From positions 1 to 64,000 of the forward strand of contig JALNWQ010000012.1 in the NCBI GenBank assembly GCA_023230855.1: DNA of 64,000 bases, given 5' to 3'. The notes under the pieces are model-generated. The model was not told the DNA's origin, did no database searches, and was given only the letters and a program-made list of their open reading frames with translations. The stretch's first letter is position 1; each line of letters opens with the position of its first letter. The position numbers and the translations under genes are program-made. This stretch comes from Solirubrobacteraceae bacterium (GTDB taxonomy: Bacteria > Actinomycetota > Thermoleophilia > Solirubrobacterales > Solirubrobacteraceae). Positions 1-7,831 of this stretch are shown here, piece by piece.

Positions 1-1295
1 AGCAGCGCGCGCAGGCCGTCGGGGTCACGCTCGATCCCGGCGTGGCGCCACAGCGCCCGTCGCGTGTCCGCGCTCGGCACGAGGAGCCCGGCCGCGTCGG
101 GCGCGGGCGCGGTGATGGTCGGCAGCGCGGGCTGCGCGGCCGCGGCGCGTGCGGCCCGACCGCCGAACACGACGCACTCCGCCAGGGAGTTCGACGCCAG
201 CCGGTTGGCCCCGTGCAGGCCGGTGCAGGCCGTCTCGCCGGCCGCGAACAGCCCCGGGACGGTGCTCGCCCCGTCGAGGTCGGTGACGACGCCCCCCATC
301 GTGTAGTGGCACGCCGGCGACACCGGGATCGGGGTCGTCGCCGGGTCCAGGCCGGACTCGCGCAGCGCGTCGACGACGTTGGGGAAGCCCGCCGGGTCGA
401 CCCCGGTCATGTCGAGCCGCACGTGGTCGGAGCCCTCGGCGCGCATCGTCTGCCAGACCGCGAGCGACACGGCGTCCCGCGGCTGCAGCTCGTCGACGAA
501 CCGGTCGCCGGCCGCGTTGAGCAACGTCGCGCCCTCACCACGGATCGCCTCGGTGACGAGGAACCCGTTGCGTCCCGGGATCCCCGTGACGGCGGTCGGG
601 TGGAACTGGACGAACTCGAGGTCCGCGAGGGCCGCGCCGGCCGCGTAGGCGAGCTGCGCGCCGACGCCGACCGACCCGGGGGGATTCGTCGTGCGGGACC
701 ACAGCGCCGCCGACCCGCCGCAGGTGAGGATCGTGGCCCGCGCGGCGATCCGCCGGCCGTCGTCGGTGCGGGCTCCGACGACGCGCTCCCCGTCCCGCCA
801 CAGCGCGACCGCCCGGGTGCTCTCCAGGACGGTGATCGCGGGCTCGCGGACGAGGCGCGCCGCGAGCTGCCGGGTCAGGCGCCGTCCGGTCGCGCTTCCG
901 CCGGCGTGGGCGACGCGCCGGCGGTGGTGCCCGCCCTCGAGGCCGAGCACGAGCCGTCCGTGGCGGTCGGCGTCGAACCGCACCCCGAGCGCCTCGAGGT
1001 CGGCGATCGCGTCCGGCGACTCGGCGCAGAGCACCGCCGCCGCCGACCGGCGCACCGTCCCCCGTCCGGCGGCCTCGGTGTCGGCCAGGTGCTGCTCGGG
1101 GTCGTCGTCGGCGGCGAGCGCGGCGGCGATCCCGCCCTGGGCCCAGTACGACGCGGTCTGCGCGAGCGGCGTCGCGGTGACGACGGTGACGCGGGCCCCC
1201 TCGCGGGCGGCCCGGAGCGCGGCGTAGAGCCCGGCGGCGCCTGCGCCCACCACCAGCACGTCGGTGGTCGCGTCGGCAGCGGTGGTCCCGGGCAT
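1..1295 (-). CDS. nadB: L-aspartate oxidase NadB (3'-truncated by window edge)
   Basis: FAD-dependent oxidase that converts L-aspartate to iminoaspartate, the first step of de novo NAD synthesis in the cytoplasm. The reading frame stays open from ATG (complement of 1293-1295) to the left edge, so the C-terminus is missing. The N-terminus has the dinucleotide-binding pattern VVGAGAAGLYAALRAA; further on are the YWAQGGIAAA segment, QFHPTAV, and near the end HGANRLASNSLAE, all typical of NadB/succinate-dehydrogenase flavoproteins. About 430 residues are visible against a usual 500-540. It is divergent from the deacetylase-like gene with only 19 nt between start codons. A TACCGT hexamer lies 7 nt before the ATG, suggesting a leaderless transcript. 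Partners nadA/nadC would lie outside the window. Confidence 0.93.
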   Translation of the reverse strand, partial: MPGTTAADATTDVLVVGAGAAGLYAALRAAREGARVTVVTATPLAQTASYWAQGGIAAALAADDDPEQHLADTEAAGRGTVRRSAAAVLCAESPDAIADLEALGVRFDADRHGRLVLGLEGGHHRRRVAHAGGSATGRRLTRQLAARLVREPAITVLESTRAVALWRDGERVVGARTDDGRRIAARATILTCGGSAALWSRTTNPPGSVGVGAQLAYAAGAALADLEFVQFHPTAVTGIPGRNGFLVTEAIRGEGATLLNAAGDRFVDELQPRDAVSLAVWQTMRAEGSDHVRLDMTGVDPAGFPNVVDALRESGLDPATTPIPVSPACHYTMGGVVTDLDGASTVPGLFAAGETACTGLHGANRLASNSLAECVVFGGRAARAAAAQPALPTITAPAPDAAGLLVPSADTRRALWRHAGIERDPDGLRAL

Positions 1296-1301
1296 CACGG
1301 G

Positions 1302-1307
1302 TACGGT
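1302..1307 (+). promoter_or_regulatory. Putative leaderless -10 of the histone-deacetylase-like gene
   Basis: TACGGT followed by 7 nt and the GTG at 1315, the spacing expected if transcription starts on the start codon itself. It overlaps the opposing nadB -10. Confidence 0.5.
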
Positions 1308-1308
1308 A
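1303..1308 (-). promoter_or_regulatory. Putative -10 of nadB, shared with the divergent gene
   Basis: On the minus strand these bases read TACCGT, ending 7 nt before the nadB ATG. The same 7-bp element (1302-1308, TACGGTA) read on the plus strand gives TACGGT 7 nt before the divergent GTG. No -35 is obvious. Confidence 0.5.
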
Positions 1309-1314
1309 GCCGTC

Positions 1315-2328
<1,014 letters not shown>

Positions 2329-2347
2329 GCGGCCCCTGGTCGGTCGG

Positions 2348-2815
2348 TCAGCGGTCGCGGAGCCGGGCGGTCCGCTCGCCGGAGTCGGACGTCCCGGGAT
2401 CCGCGGCGGGAGGCTGGGCGGTGGCGCCGGGGCCGGTCGACGTGGTCGACGGGGCGGCGCCGGCGCCGGGGGTGCTCGACGGGGCGACCGGCTCGGGCTC
2501 GGGGGTCGCTCCGGGAGGCGGCGCGACCCCCGCCGGCGGCGCCCCGGCATCGGGCGTCGCCGGGGTCGGGAGCGTCGAGCTCTCGGTCGCGGGATTGGGG
2601 TCGTCCCCGGTCGTCAGGGCGACGAACGCGCCGATCGTGCCGCCGACGGCGATGAGCACGAGCGCGCCGATGAGCGCGATCGGCAACCGCCAGTTCGGCG
2701 TCGGTCGCATCCGGGTGCGGGCCGGGGCCCCGCAGTTGAGGCACCAGGACTGCTCGGTGTCGACCGTCGCGCCGCAGCGGGGGCAGACGATCGGGTGCGG
2801 CGGCTGATCGGTCAT
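2348..2815 (-). CDS. Zinc-ribbon, single-TM protein with proline-rich outer tail
   Basis: 155 residues. The N-terminus has a C4 zinc ribbon (CPRCG then CLNCG, residues about 11-33), then a basic segment, one transmembrane helix (about residues 45-70, LPIALIGALVLIAVGG), and a long Pro/Ala/Thr/Ser-rich tail that is probably extracytoplasmic. The ribbon-in, tail-out layout is seen in actinobacterial membrane proteins of unknown role. The start overlaps the stop of the upstream zinc-ribbon gene by 4 nt (ATGA), so the two are translationally coupled. Function not recognised. Confidence 0.8.
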   Translation of the reverse strand: MTDQPPHPIVCPRCGATVDTEQSWCLNCGAPARTRMRPTPNWRLPIALIGALVLIAVGGTIGAFVALTTGDDPNPATESSTLPTPATPDAGAPPAGVAPPPGATPEPEPVAPSSTPGAGAAPSTTSTGPGATAQPPAADPGTSDSGERTARLRDR

Positions 2816-3789
2816 CCGTGCGACGTGGTGCGGCCGGCCTCGCGCCCCGGTCGGCCCGTGGCGTGGACGCCGGTGGTCGCGCCGTCCTCGGTGCGGTGGG
2901 GCGCGGTGGGCGCCCCGGCCGGGTCGGGCGGGGCGCCCTGGGTGGCGACGTGGCTGCCGCACTGCGGGCAGAACCGGGCGTCGCTGCCGTGCAGCGCGCC
3001 GCAACGCACGCAGACGGACACGCCCGGCTCGTGGAGCTCCTCGATCGGCCGGTAGTCCCGCAGCGCGTGCTCGAGGACGTGGAGCTCGGCGTCGAGGCGC
3101 TGCAGCGCCTCGACCTTGGCGTCGACGAGCAGCGGGTTGTCGACGCCGGCCCGGCGGAGCTCGAAGACGAGGCCGCCGAGGTCGCGGTACCCGAGCTCGC
3201 GCACCCGGCGCAGGTAGCGCAGGCGACGACGCATCCGGCCGCGGCCACGGACGCCGGCCCGGGTGGGGACCGCCGGCGTCGGTGGCGCCGCGTCGGGGGT
3301 GGGGGCGTCGTCGGTCGTGGACGCGCCGGCCGGGGCGGCCGACGGCGCGACGGCGCGGTGCACGGCGGTCGCCGACGCGTCGACCGGCGACGCGTCGTCG
3401 GCGGCGACGGGCTCGGGGTCGCCCGTGGGGATCGCGGGGAGGGGCTCGGGCTCGGGGTCGCCCGTGGGGATCGCGGGGAGGGGCTCGGGCTCCGGGTCGC
3501 CGGTGGGGATGCCCGGATACTGCCGCGGACGGTCGGGCGTCGCGTCGGGCCCGGGGACCTCGACGGCGGCGTGGACCTCCGTCGGCGCGTCCGGCTCCCG
3601 GTCGGGCGTGGCGGGGGCCGCCCGCTCGACGTCCGTCGCGGCGGGCGGACGGGCCGCGGCGTCCGCGTCGGGCGCGCGCCGGTCCTCGGCGGCGGGGGCG
3701 GCGGCCGGTCGCGGGACCGCGGCCTCGCCGTCCGCGGGCGGGCGACGGCGGTCGCGGGTGCGGGAGAGGCGGTCGAAGAGGCTGCTCAT
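2812..3789 (-). CDS. Low-complexity protein with C-terminal zinc ribbon
   Basis: 325 residues. Residues 1-165 are Ala/Pro/Asp-rich and disordered, with three tandem 13-residue repeats (residues about 92-130). Residues about 175-250 form a basic-then-helical segment (RRRLRYLRRVRELGYRDLGG...LLVDAKVEALQRLDAEL). A C4 zinc ribbon CVRCG...CPQCG follows at about 258-277, then a short tail. Helix plus ribbon suggests a scaffolding or nucleic-acid/protein-binding role, but no function can be assigned. ATG is the complement of 3787-3789. It forms an operon with the next zinc-ribbon membrane gene through a 4-nt overlap. Confidence 0.8.
   Translation of the reverse strand: MSSLFDRLSRTRDRRRPPADGEAAVPRPAAAPAAEDRRAPDADAAARPPAATDVERAAPATPDREPDAPTEVHAAVEVPGPDATPDRPRQYPGIPTGDPEPEPLPAIPTGDPEPEPLPAIPTGDPEPVAADDASPVDASATAVHRAVAPSAAPAGASTTDDAPTPDAAPPTPAVPTRAGVRGRGRMRRRLRYLRRVRELGYRDLGGLVFELRRAGVDNPLLVDAKVEALQRLDAELHVLEHALRDYRPIEELHEPGVSVCVRCGALHGSDARFCPQCGSHVATQGAPPDPAGAPTAPHRTEDGATTGVHATGRPGREAGRTTSHG
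3400..3516 (-). repeat. Three tandem 39-bp coding repeats
   Basis: Three head-to-tail copies of a 39-bp unit encoding P(G/A)IPTGDPEPEPL. The first two are almost identical at DNA level and the third diverges at its end. The repeat preserves the reading frame of the zinc-ribbon protein, so copy number can change without a frameshift. Confidence 0.9.
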
Positions 3790-3939
3790 GGGAGGGCCGG
3801 GCCTGGCTCCGCGCCCGGACCGGTGCGAGTGTAACGGCGCTTCGGCGGCGGCTCGCCGCGTGGTCCTGCCCGGCGCGGCGCGGTCGGCCCCGGTGGTCGG
3901 CGATCCGCGGCGCGTCGACGTCGCCGTGGCGGTCGGGCC

Positions 3940-4863
3940 TCAGGCCGCGAGCCGCTCGCGCCACGCCGCGACGACCCGGGCGGCGTACGGCCCGGTCCCA
4001 TGGGGGTGGGCCGCGGCCGCCCCCGGCACCCGGGGGTCCTCGTGGCGCAACGCCTCGCGCGCGGCGGCGGCCCACACGTCGAGGTCCCACGGTGCGCAGA
4101 GGCACCCCGGCACCCGGCCGACCGTGTCGGGGTGCGCCCCGGTCGGGGTGGCGAGCACCGGCACGTCGCACGCGAGCGCCTCGACGGCCGCCAGCCCGAA
4201 CCCCTCGTGCTCGCTGGGCACGACGACGACGCTCGCGGCGTTGAGCCAGTCGCGCATGCGGGTCGGGTCGACGCCGCCGAGGCTGCGGACCGGCACGCCG
4301 ACCGCGCCGGCGAGCGCCTCGGCCCGGTCGAACCGCTTGACCCGTCGCTCCCGGCCGTAGGGGAAGAGGAGGAACGGCTCGGCCGGGTCGAGCCCGAGCC
4401 GGCGGCGGGCGTCGCCCCGGTCGGTGGGCCCGAACCGGTCGACGGCGAACCCGACGGGGAGCGCGACCGCCCGGGCCCGGAACGGTCGCGGCAGCCACGA
4501 CCGCAGGTCCTCGGCGGCGATGCCCAGCAACCGTTGCGTCGGCAGGGTCGCGGCGGTGATCGCGCGGCTCCGCGGATGTCGGAGGTCACGACCGTGGAGC
4601 GTCACCGCGCGGAGGTCGGCGCGGACGCCGAGCGCCGGCGCCGCGGTCAGGCCGAAGTGGGCGTGGACGACGTCGTAGCGCACCCCGCGGTGGCGCCGCC
4701 GCAGCTCCCGTGCGGCCGCGCGGTAGGCGCCGGGCGCGAACTCGTGGAGCGCGACGTCGACGCCGTCGATCCCGCGCAGCGCGGCGACCTGGTCGCGGAC
4801 GAACCCGCCACGCTCCGGGCTCCCCGCGTCCGGGGCCATGTTCGACACGACGAGCGCACGCAT
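3940..4863 (-). CDS. GT4-type glycosyltransferase
   Basis: 307 residues with the GT-B fold pattern. The N-terminal acceptor domain (RALVVSNMAPDAGSPERGGFVRDQV, then VVHAHFG) resembles GT4 enzymes. The C-terminal donor domain has SEHEGFGLAAVEAL, which matches the E-x7-E signature. It should transfer a nucleotide-activated sugar to a lipid, protein or polysaccharide acceptor; the specific substrate cannot be read. ATG 4863 is preferred over an in-frame GTG at 4881 because homology starts at RALVVSN and CAGAAT lies 9 nt upstream. No glycan cluster surrounds it. It is somewhat shorter than typical GT4 proteins (about 350-400). Confidence 0.82.
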   Translation of the reverse strand: MRALVVSNMAPDAGSPERGGFVRDQVAALRGIDGVDVALHEFAPGAYRAAARELRRRHRGVRYDVVHAHFGLTAAPALGVRADLRAVTLHGRDLRHPRSRAITAATLPTQRLLGIAAEDLRSWLPRPFRARAVALPVGFAVDRFGPTDRGDARRRLGLDPAEPFLLFPYGRERRVKRFDRAEALAGAVGVPVRSLGGVDPTRMRDWLNAASVVVVPSEHEGFGLAAVEALACDVPVLATPTGAHPDTVGRVPGCLCAPWDLDVWAAAAREALRHEDPRVPGAAAAHPHGTGPYAARVVAAWRERLAA

Positions 4864-4919
4864 CCGGTGCTGATTCTGCACGGTTGCCCCGTCGTTCCGG
4901 CACGGGCCCCCGGTCGAGC

Positions 4920-5237
4920 ATGGCGACCATGACCAACACCGACCCGCAGACCCCCACGCCCACCGCCGACGAGCCGGCCGACGCCCCGGCCGCGATCACC
5001 CTCCGCGAGCGTCCGCTGGCGCTCGCGGCCGACGTCCACCAGCGCGCCCTCGGGATGCGCCTGCGCCGCGAGGACGGCCAGGGCACCGTCGAGTACGTCG
5101 CGCTCGCGATGCTCGTCGCCGCCGTCATGGCCGGCGTCGTGCTGTTCATGAGGAAGTCGAACGGCGGCGGCATCGGCGAGGCCGTCCTCGGCAAGATCAA
5201 GGAGGCGATCGGGCACGCCGGCAAGGCCCCGAAGTAG
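4920..5237 (+). CDS. Orphan Flp/TadE-like type IVb prepilin
   Basis: 105 residues. An N-terminal hydrophilic Thr/Pro/Asp-rich part of about 55 residues is followed by REDGQGTVEYVALAMLVAAV. This is a prepilin-peptidase site: cleavage after Gly, with Glu at position +5 of the mature protein and a hydrophobic helix following. The mature part would be about 50 residues, as in Flp pilins. No tad/cpa assembly genes or prepilin peptidase lie nearby, so the assembly machinery must be elsewhere or the protein acts as a membrane-anchored pseudopilin. A second in-frame ATG is at 4929. The leader is unusually long for an Flp pilin. Confidence 0.8.
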   Translation: MATMTNTDPQTPTPTADEPADAPAAITLRERPLALAADVHQRALGMRLRREDGQGTVEYVALAMLVAAVMAGVVLFMRKSNGGGIGEAVLGKIKEAIGHAGKAPK

Positions 5238-5280
5238 GCCGTCCGCGCGGCGCACGGGCCGGGGGCGGCAGGATGGGGCG

Positions 5281-5886
5281 ATGCCCGCCCCGCCCCGGCT
5301 CGTGATGGCCACCCGCAACGCCCACAAGGCCGACGAGCTGTCGCGGATGCTCGCGACGTGGGGCGTCGACCCGCTGCCGGACGACGTGACGCTGCCGCCG
5401 GAGACGGGGGAGACGTTCGCCGAGAACGCGCTCGGCAAGGCGCGGGCCGCGGCGCGCGCGACGGGCCGACCGGCGCTCGGCGACGACTCCGGGATCCGGT
5501 CCGACGCCCTCGGCGGGGCGCCGGGGGTGCGCTCCGCCCGGTTCGCCGGGGAGCACGCGACCGACCTCGAGAACCTCGAGCTCCTGCGGTCGCGGGCGCC
5601 GGTCGGCAGCGGGGTGGCCTACGTCTGCGCGCTCGCGGTCGTCCTGCCGGACGGCGTCGAGCACGTCGTCGAGGGCCGCTGCGCCGGCGTCGTCGCCGCG
5701 ACCCCCCGCGGCGACGGCGGGTTCGGCTACGACCCGCTGTTCGTGCCGGACGCGCTCGACGACGGCCGGACGATGGCGGAGCTGTCGCCGGACGAGAAGG
5801 CCGCGATCTCGCACCGCGGCGCCGCCGTCGAGGCGCTACGGCCCTGGCTCGCGGCCCGGCTCGGGGGTGGGGTCAACGCAGGTTGA
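5281..5886 (+). CDS. rdgB: RdgB/HAM1 non-canonical purine NTP pyrophosphatase
   Basis: 201 residues. Hydrolyses dITP/XTP to monophosphate and pyrophosphate, keeping deaminated purines out of nucleic acids. Hallmarks are the ATRNAHKADEL start, TFAENALGKARAAA, the core ALGDDSGI...DALGGAPGVRSARFAG, and GFGYDPLF followed by MAELSPDEKAAISHRG. Length matches the family. CAGGAT lies 6 nt before the ATG, suggesting a leaderless mRNA. The 3' end overlaps a convergent small membrane ORF by 14 nt. Confidence 0.96.
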   Translation: MPAPPRLVMATRNAHKADELSRMLATWGVDPLPDDVTLPPETGETFAENALGKARAAARATGRPALGDDSGIRSDALGGAPGVRSARFAGEHATDLENLELLRSRAPVGSGVAYVCALAVVLPDGVEHVVEGRCAGVVAATPRGDGGFGYDPLFVPDALDDGRTMAELSPDEKAAISHRGAAVEALRPWLAARLGGGVNAG

Positions 5887-6013
5887 TCGCCGCCGACGCG
5901 CCGACCGCGACGCTCACCCCGGCGTAGCCGACGAACCCGTCGATGACGAGCAGCAGGGCCGCCAGCAGGCAGGTCAGGACGACGCCCGACCAGGCGATCC
6001 GCTCGAGGGTCAT
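5873..6013 (-). CDS. Small two-helix membrane protein (46 aa)
   Basis: 46 residues starting at ATG (complement of 6011-6013). Two hydrophobic stretches (IAWSGVVLTCLLAALLLVIDGFVGY and AGVSVAVGASAAI) fill nearly the whole protein. Codon use is GC3-rich like its neighbours. It converges on rdgB with a short 3' overlap. No family recognised. It is short enough to be spurious, but the composition differs clearly from the basic, Arg-rich shadow frames typical of this DNA. Confidence 0.5.
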   Translation of the reverse strand: MTLERIAWSGVVLTCLLAALLLVIDGFVGYAGVSVAVGASAAINLR

Positions 6014-6183
6014 GGGCCGGTATCCAACCACCTCGGACGGCGGCGACGACGACCCGGGACGCGTTCCGTCCTGTCCGATCGGGAGACTGCCGCCGTTCGC
6101 TCGGTCCCCCGGGACCGCGCGGACCGTCGTCCCGCCGGGTGCGGGGGGGCGTCCGACCGACGGGCGGGCCCGTCGGCCCGCTG

Positions 6184-6189
6184 ATACCG
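6184..6189 (+). promoter_or_regulatory. Putative -10 of hup
   Basis: TACCGT about 40 nt before the hup start, leaving a 5' UTR of roughly 30 nt that contains a strong AGGAGG-type ribosome-binding site at 6216-6222. Confidence 0.4.
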
Positions 6190-6228
6190 TCGCAACCCGA
6201 TTACGTCGCCCCAACAGGAGGAGCGCAA

Positions 6229-6504
6229 GTGACCACCAAGGCAGAGTTCGTCGACATCGTCGCCGACAAGGCCGGCCTCGGCAAGAAGGACGCCCAGGCG
6301 GCCGTCGACGCCGTGCTCGAGACCATCACCGAGTCGCTGTCGCGCGGTAGCGACGTCGCCTTCTCGGGCTTCGGGAAGTTCTCCGTCACCGAGCGGAGCG
6401 CCCGGAAGGGCATCAACCCGGCCACCAAGGAGCCGATCGACATCCCGGCGAAGAAGCTCCCGAAGTTCACGGCCGGCGCCGCCCTGAAGAAGTCGGTCGC
6501 CTGA
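6229..6504 (+). CDS. hup: HU-family DNA-binding protein
   Basis: 91 residues. Small histone-like protein that bends and compacts DNA as a dimer. It begins TTKAEFVDIVADKAGLGKKDAQAAVDAVL and carries the HU signature region GFGKFSVTERSARKGINPATKEPIDIPA, with the beta-arm Pro in place; the end is KFTAGAALKKSV. GTG 6229 is chosen over upstream in-frame codons because a purine-rich AGGAGGAG box sits 6-8 nt upstream and the family N-terminus matches. It has no long Lys/Ala/Pro tail, unlike mycobacterial HupB. pyrF starts 1 nt after the stop. Confidence 0.96.
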   Translation: MTTKAEFVDIVADKAGLGKKDAQAAVDAVLETITESLSRGSDVAFSGFGKFSVTERSARKGINPATKEPIDIPAKKLPKFTAGAALKKSVA

Positions 6505-6505
6505 G

Positions 6506-7444
6506 TTGACCACGGCCGACGACCAGTCCGGTTCCTTCGGGGGCCGGCTGGCGTCAGCGGTCGGCGACCGTCGTAGCGCGGTCGTCGTCGGGCTCGATCC
6601 CGACCCGGGCCGGCTCTGGCCCACGTCCGGCTCCGCGCCGGACCCGGCGGGCCTCGATCCCGCCCGGTCGGCGGCGCTCGCCGTCGTCGACCACTGCCGC
6701 CGCGTCCTCGAGGCGACGGCCGACGCCTGCGTCGCCGTCAAGCTCCAGAGCGCGAGCTTCGAGCGCCTCGGAGCCCCCGGCGTGGAGGCCCTGGCCACCG
6801 TCGCCGCCTTCGCCCGCGACGTCGGGCTCCTCGTCATCGTCGACGCCAAGCGTGGCGACATCGACGTGTCCGCCGCGTCGTACGCCCAGGCGTTGCTCGG
6901 CGGCGCCCCCACCCCGTGGGGCCACGTCCCCGGCCTCGGAGCCGACGCGGTGACCGTCGCCCCGTACATGGGCGCCGACAGCGTGCAGCCCTTCATCGAC
7001 GCCGCCGTGCCCCGCGGCGCCGGGACGTTCGTCCTCGTCAGGACGTCGAACCCGGGAGCGGCCGACCTGCAGGAGCGGCCGACCGCCGACGGCGGGCCGG
7101 TCTGGGAGCACGTCGCCCGGCTCGTCGACGCCCTCGGCGCCGCCGCGGACCCCGGCGCCGGCATCGCCCCCGTCGGCGCGGTCGTCGGCGCGACCGCGCC
7201 CGACCGCATCCTCCGGCTCCGCGAGCTGATGCCGCGGACCCCGTTCCTCCTGCCGGGCGTCGGAGCCCAGGGCGGACGGGTCGAGGACCTCGCGCCCGCG
7301 TTCGCGCCGGGCCCCGGCGCGGCGCTCGTCACCGCTTCGCGCTCGATCGTCGGCGCCGGCGACGGGTCGCCCGCCCGGCGCGCCGCGGCCGCCCGCGCGG
7401 CCGCCGAGGCGTTGCGGGAGCAGGCGGCCCGGCTGGCGTCGTGA
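6506..7444 (+). CDS. pyrF: Orotidine-5'-phosphate decarboxylase, type 2
   Basis: 312 residues. Decarboxylates OMP to UMP, the last step of pyrimidine synthesis. The catalytic signature LVIVDAKRGDIDVSAASYAQALLG (Lys-Asp network) is at about residues 112-134, VVGLDPDPGRLWP is near the N-terminus, and PFLLPGVGAQGG is near the end. The length and the VDAKRGDI form identify the long type-2 subfamily common in actinobacteria. The start is TTG at 6506, one base after the hup stop, which implies reinitiation from hup; a downstream start would cut into the conserved N-terminus. Being directly behind hup rather than in a pyr operon is unusual. Confidence 0.93.
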   Translation: MTTADDQSGSFGGRLASAVGDRRSAVVVGLDPDPGRLWPTSGSAPDPAGLDPARSAALAVVDHCRRVLEATADACVAVKLQSASFERLGAPGVEALATVAAFARDVGLLVIVDAKRGDIDVSAASYAQALLGGAPTPWGHVPGLGADAVTVAPYMGADSVQPFIDAAVPRGAGTFVLVRTSNPGAADLQERPTADGGPVWEHVARLVDALGAAADPGAGIAPVGAVVGATAPDRILRLRELMPRTPFLLPGVGAQGGRVEDLAPAFAPGPGAALVTASRSIVGAGDGSPARRAAAARAAAEALREQAARLAS

Positions 7445-7515
7445 CCGGGCCGGACGCGACCGGTCCGGCGCCCCCGCCCGGGGCCCGGCTCGCGGCCGAG
7501 CGCACGTCGGCGGCC

Positions 7516-7521
7516 TATCCT
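7516..7521 (+). promoter_or_regulatory. Putative leaderless -10 of the LysM gene
   Basis: TATCCT followed by 7 nt and the GTG at 7529. No ribosome-binding site is present between them. Confidence 0.5.
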
Positions 7522-7528
7522 GCCCGGC

Positions 7529-7831
7529 GTGCCCCCGACCTCACCGTTCCGCTTCCTGGCACCGGCAGCGCTGGCCGCGGTGGTCGTGGCGGTGCTCGTC
7601 GTCGGCCGCAGCGGGTCGGAGGACGCCACGCCGTCGGTGACGCAGGCGACGCCGGCGGTCCGGACCACGACCGCCCGGCCGACGCGTCGGACCGCGACCG
7701 TGCGCCCCGGCGACAGCCTGTCGGCGATCGCGGCCCGACACGGCCTGACGCTCGACGACGTCCTGGAGCTCAACCCGCGCCTGGCGACCCGGACGCTGCG
7801 GGTCGGGCAGCGCGTGCGGTTGCGCCCATGA
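7529..7831 (+). CDS. LysM-domain cell-wall-binding protein
   Basis: 100 residues. An uncleaved signal anchor or signal peptide (about residues 8-27, LAPAALAAVVVAVLVVG) is followed by a Thr/Arg-rich linker and one LysM domain (about 56-100: TVRPGDSLSAIAARHGLTLDDVLELNP...LRVGQRVRL) that should bind peptidoglycan GlcNAc. There is no catalytic domain. Its stop overlaps the ATG of the downstream D,D-carboxypeptidase (ATGA), so the two are likely co-made and may act together on the wall. Confidence 0.9.
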   Translation: MPPTSPFRFLAPAALAAVVVAVLVVGRSGSEDATPSVTQATPAVRTTTARPTRRTATVRPGDSLSAIAARHGLTLDDVLELNPRLATRTLRVGQRVRLRP

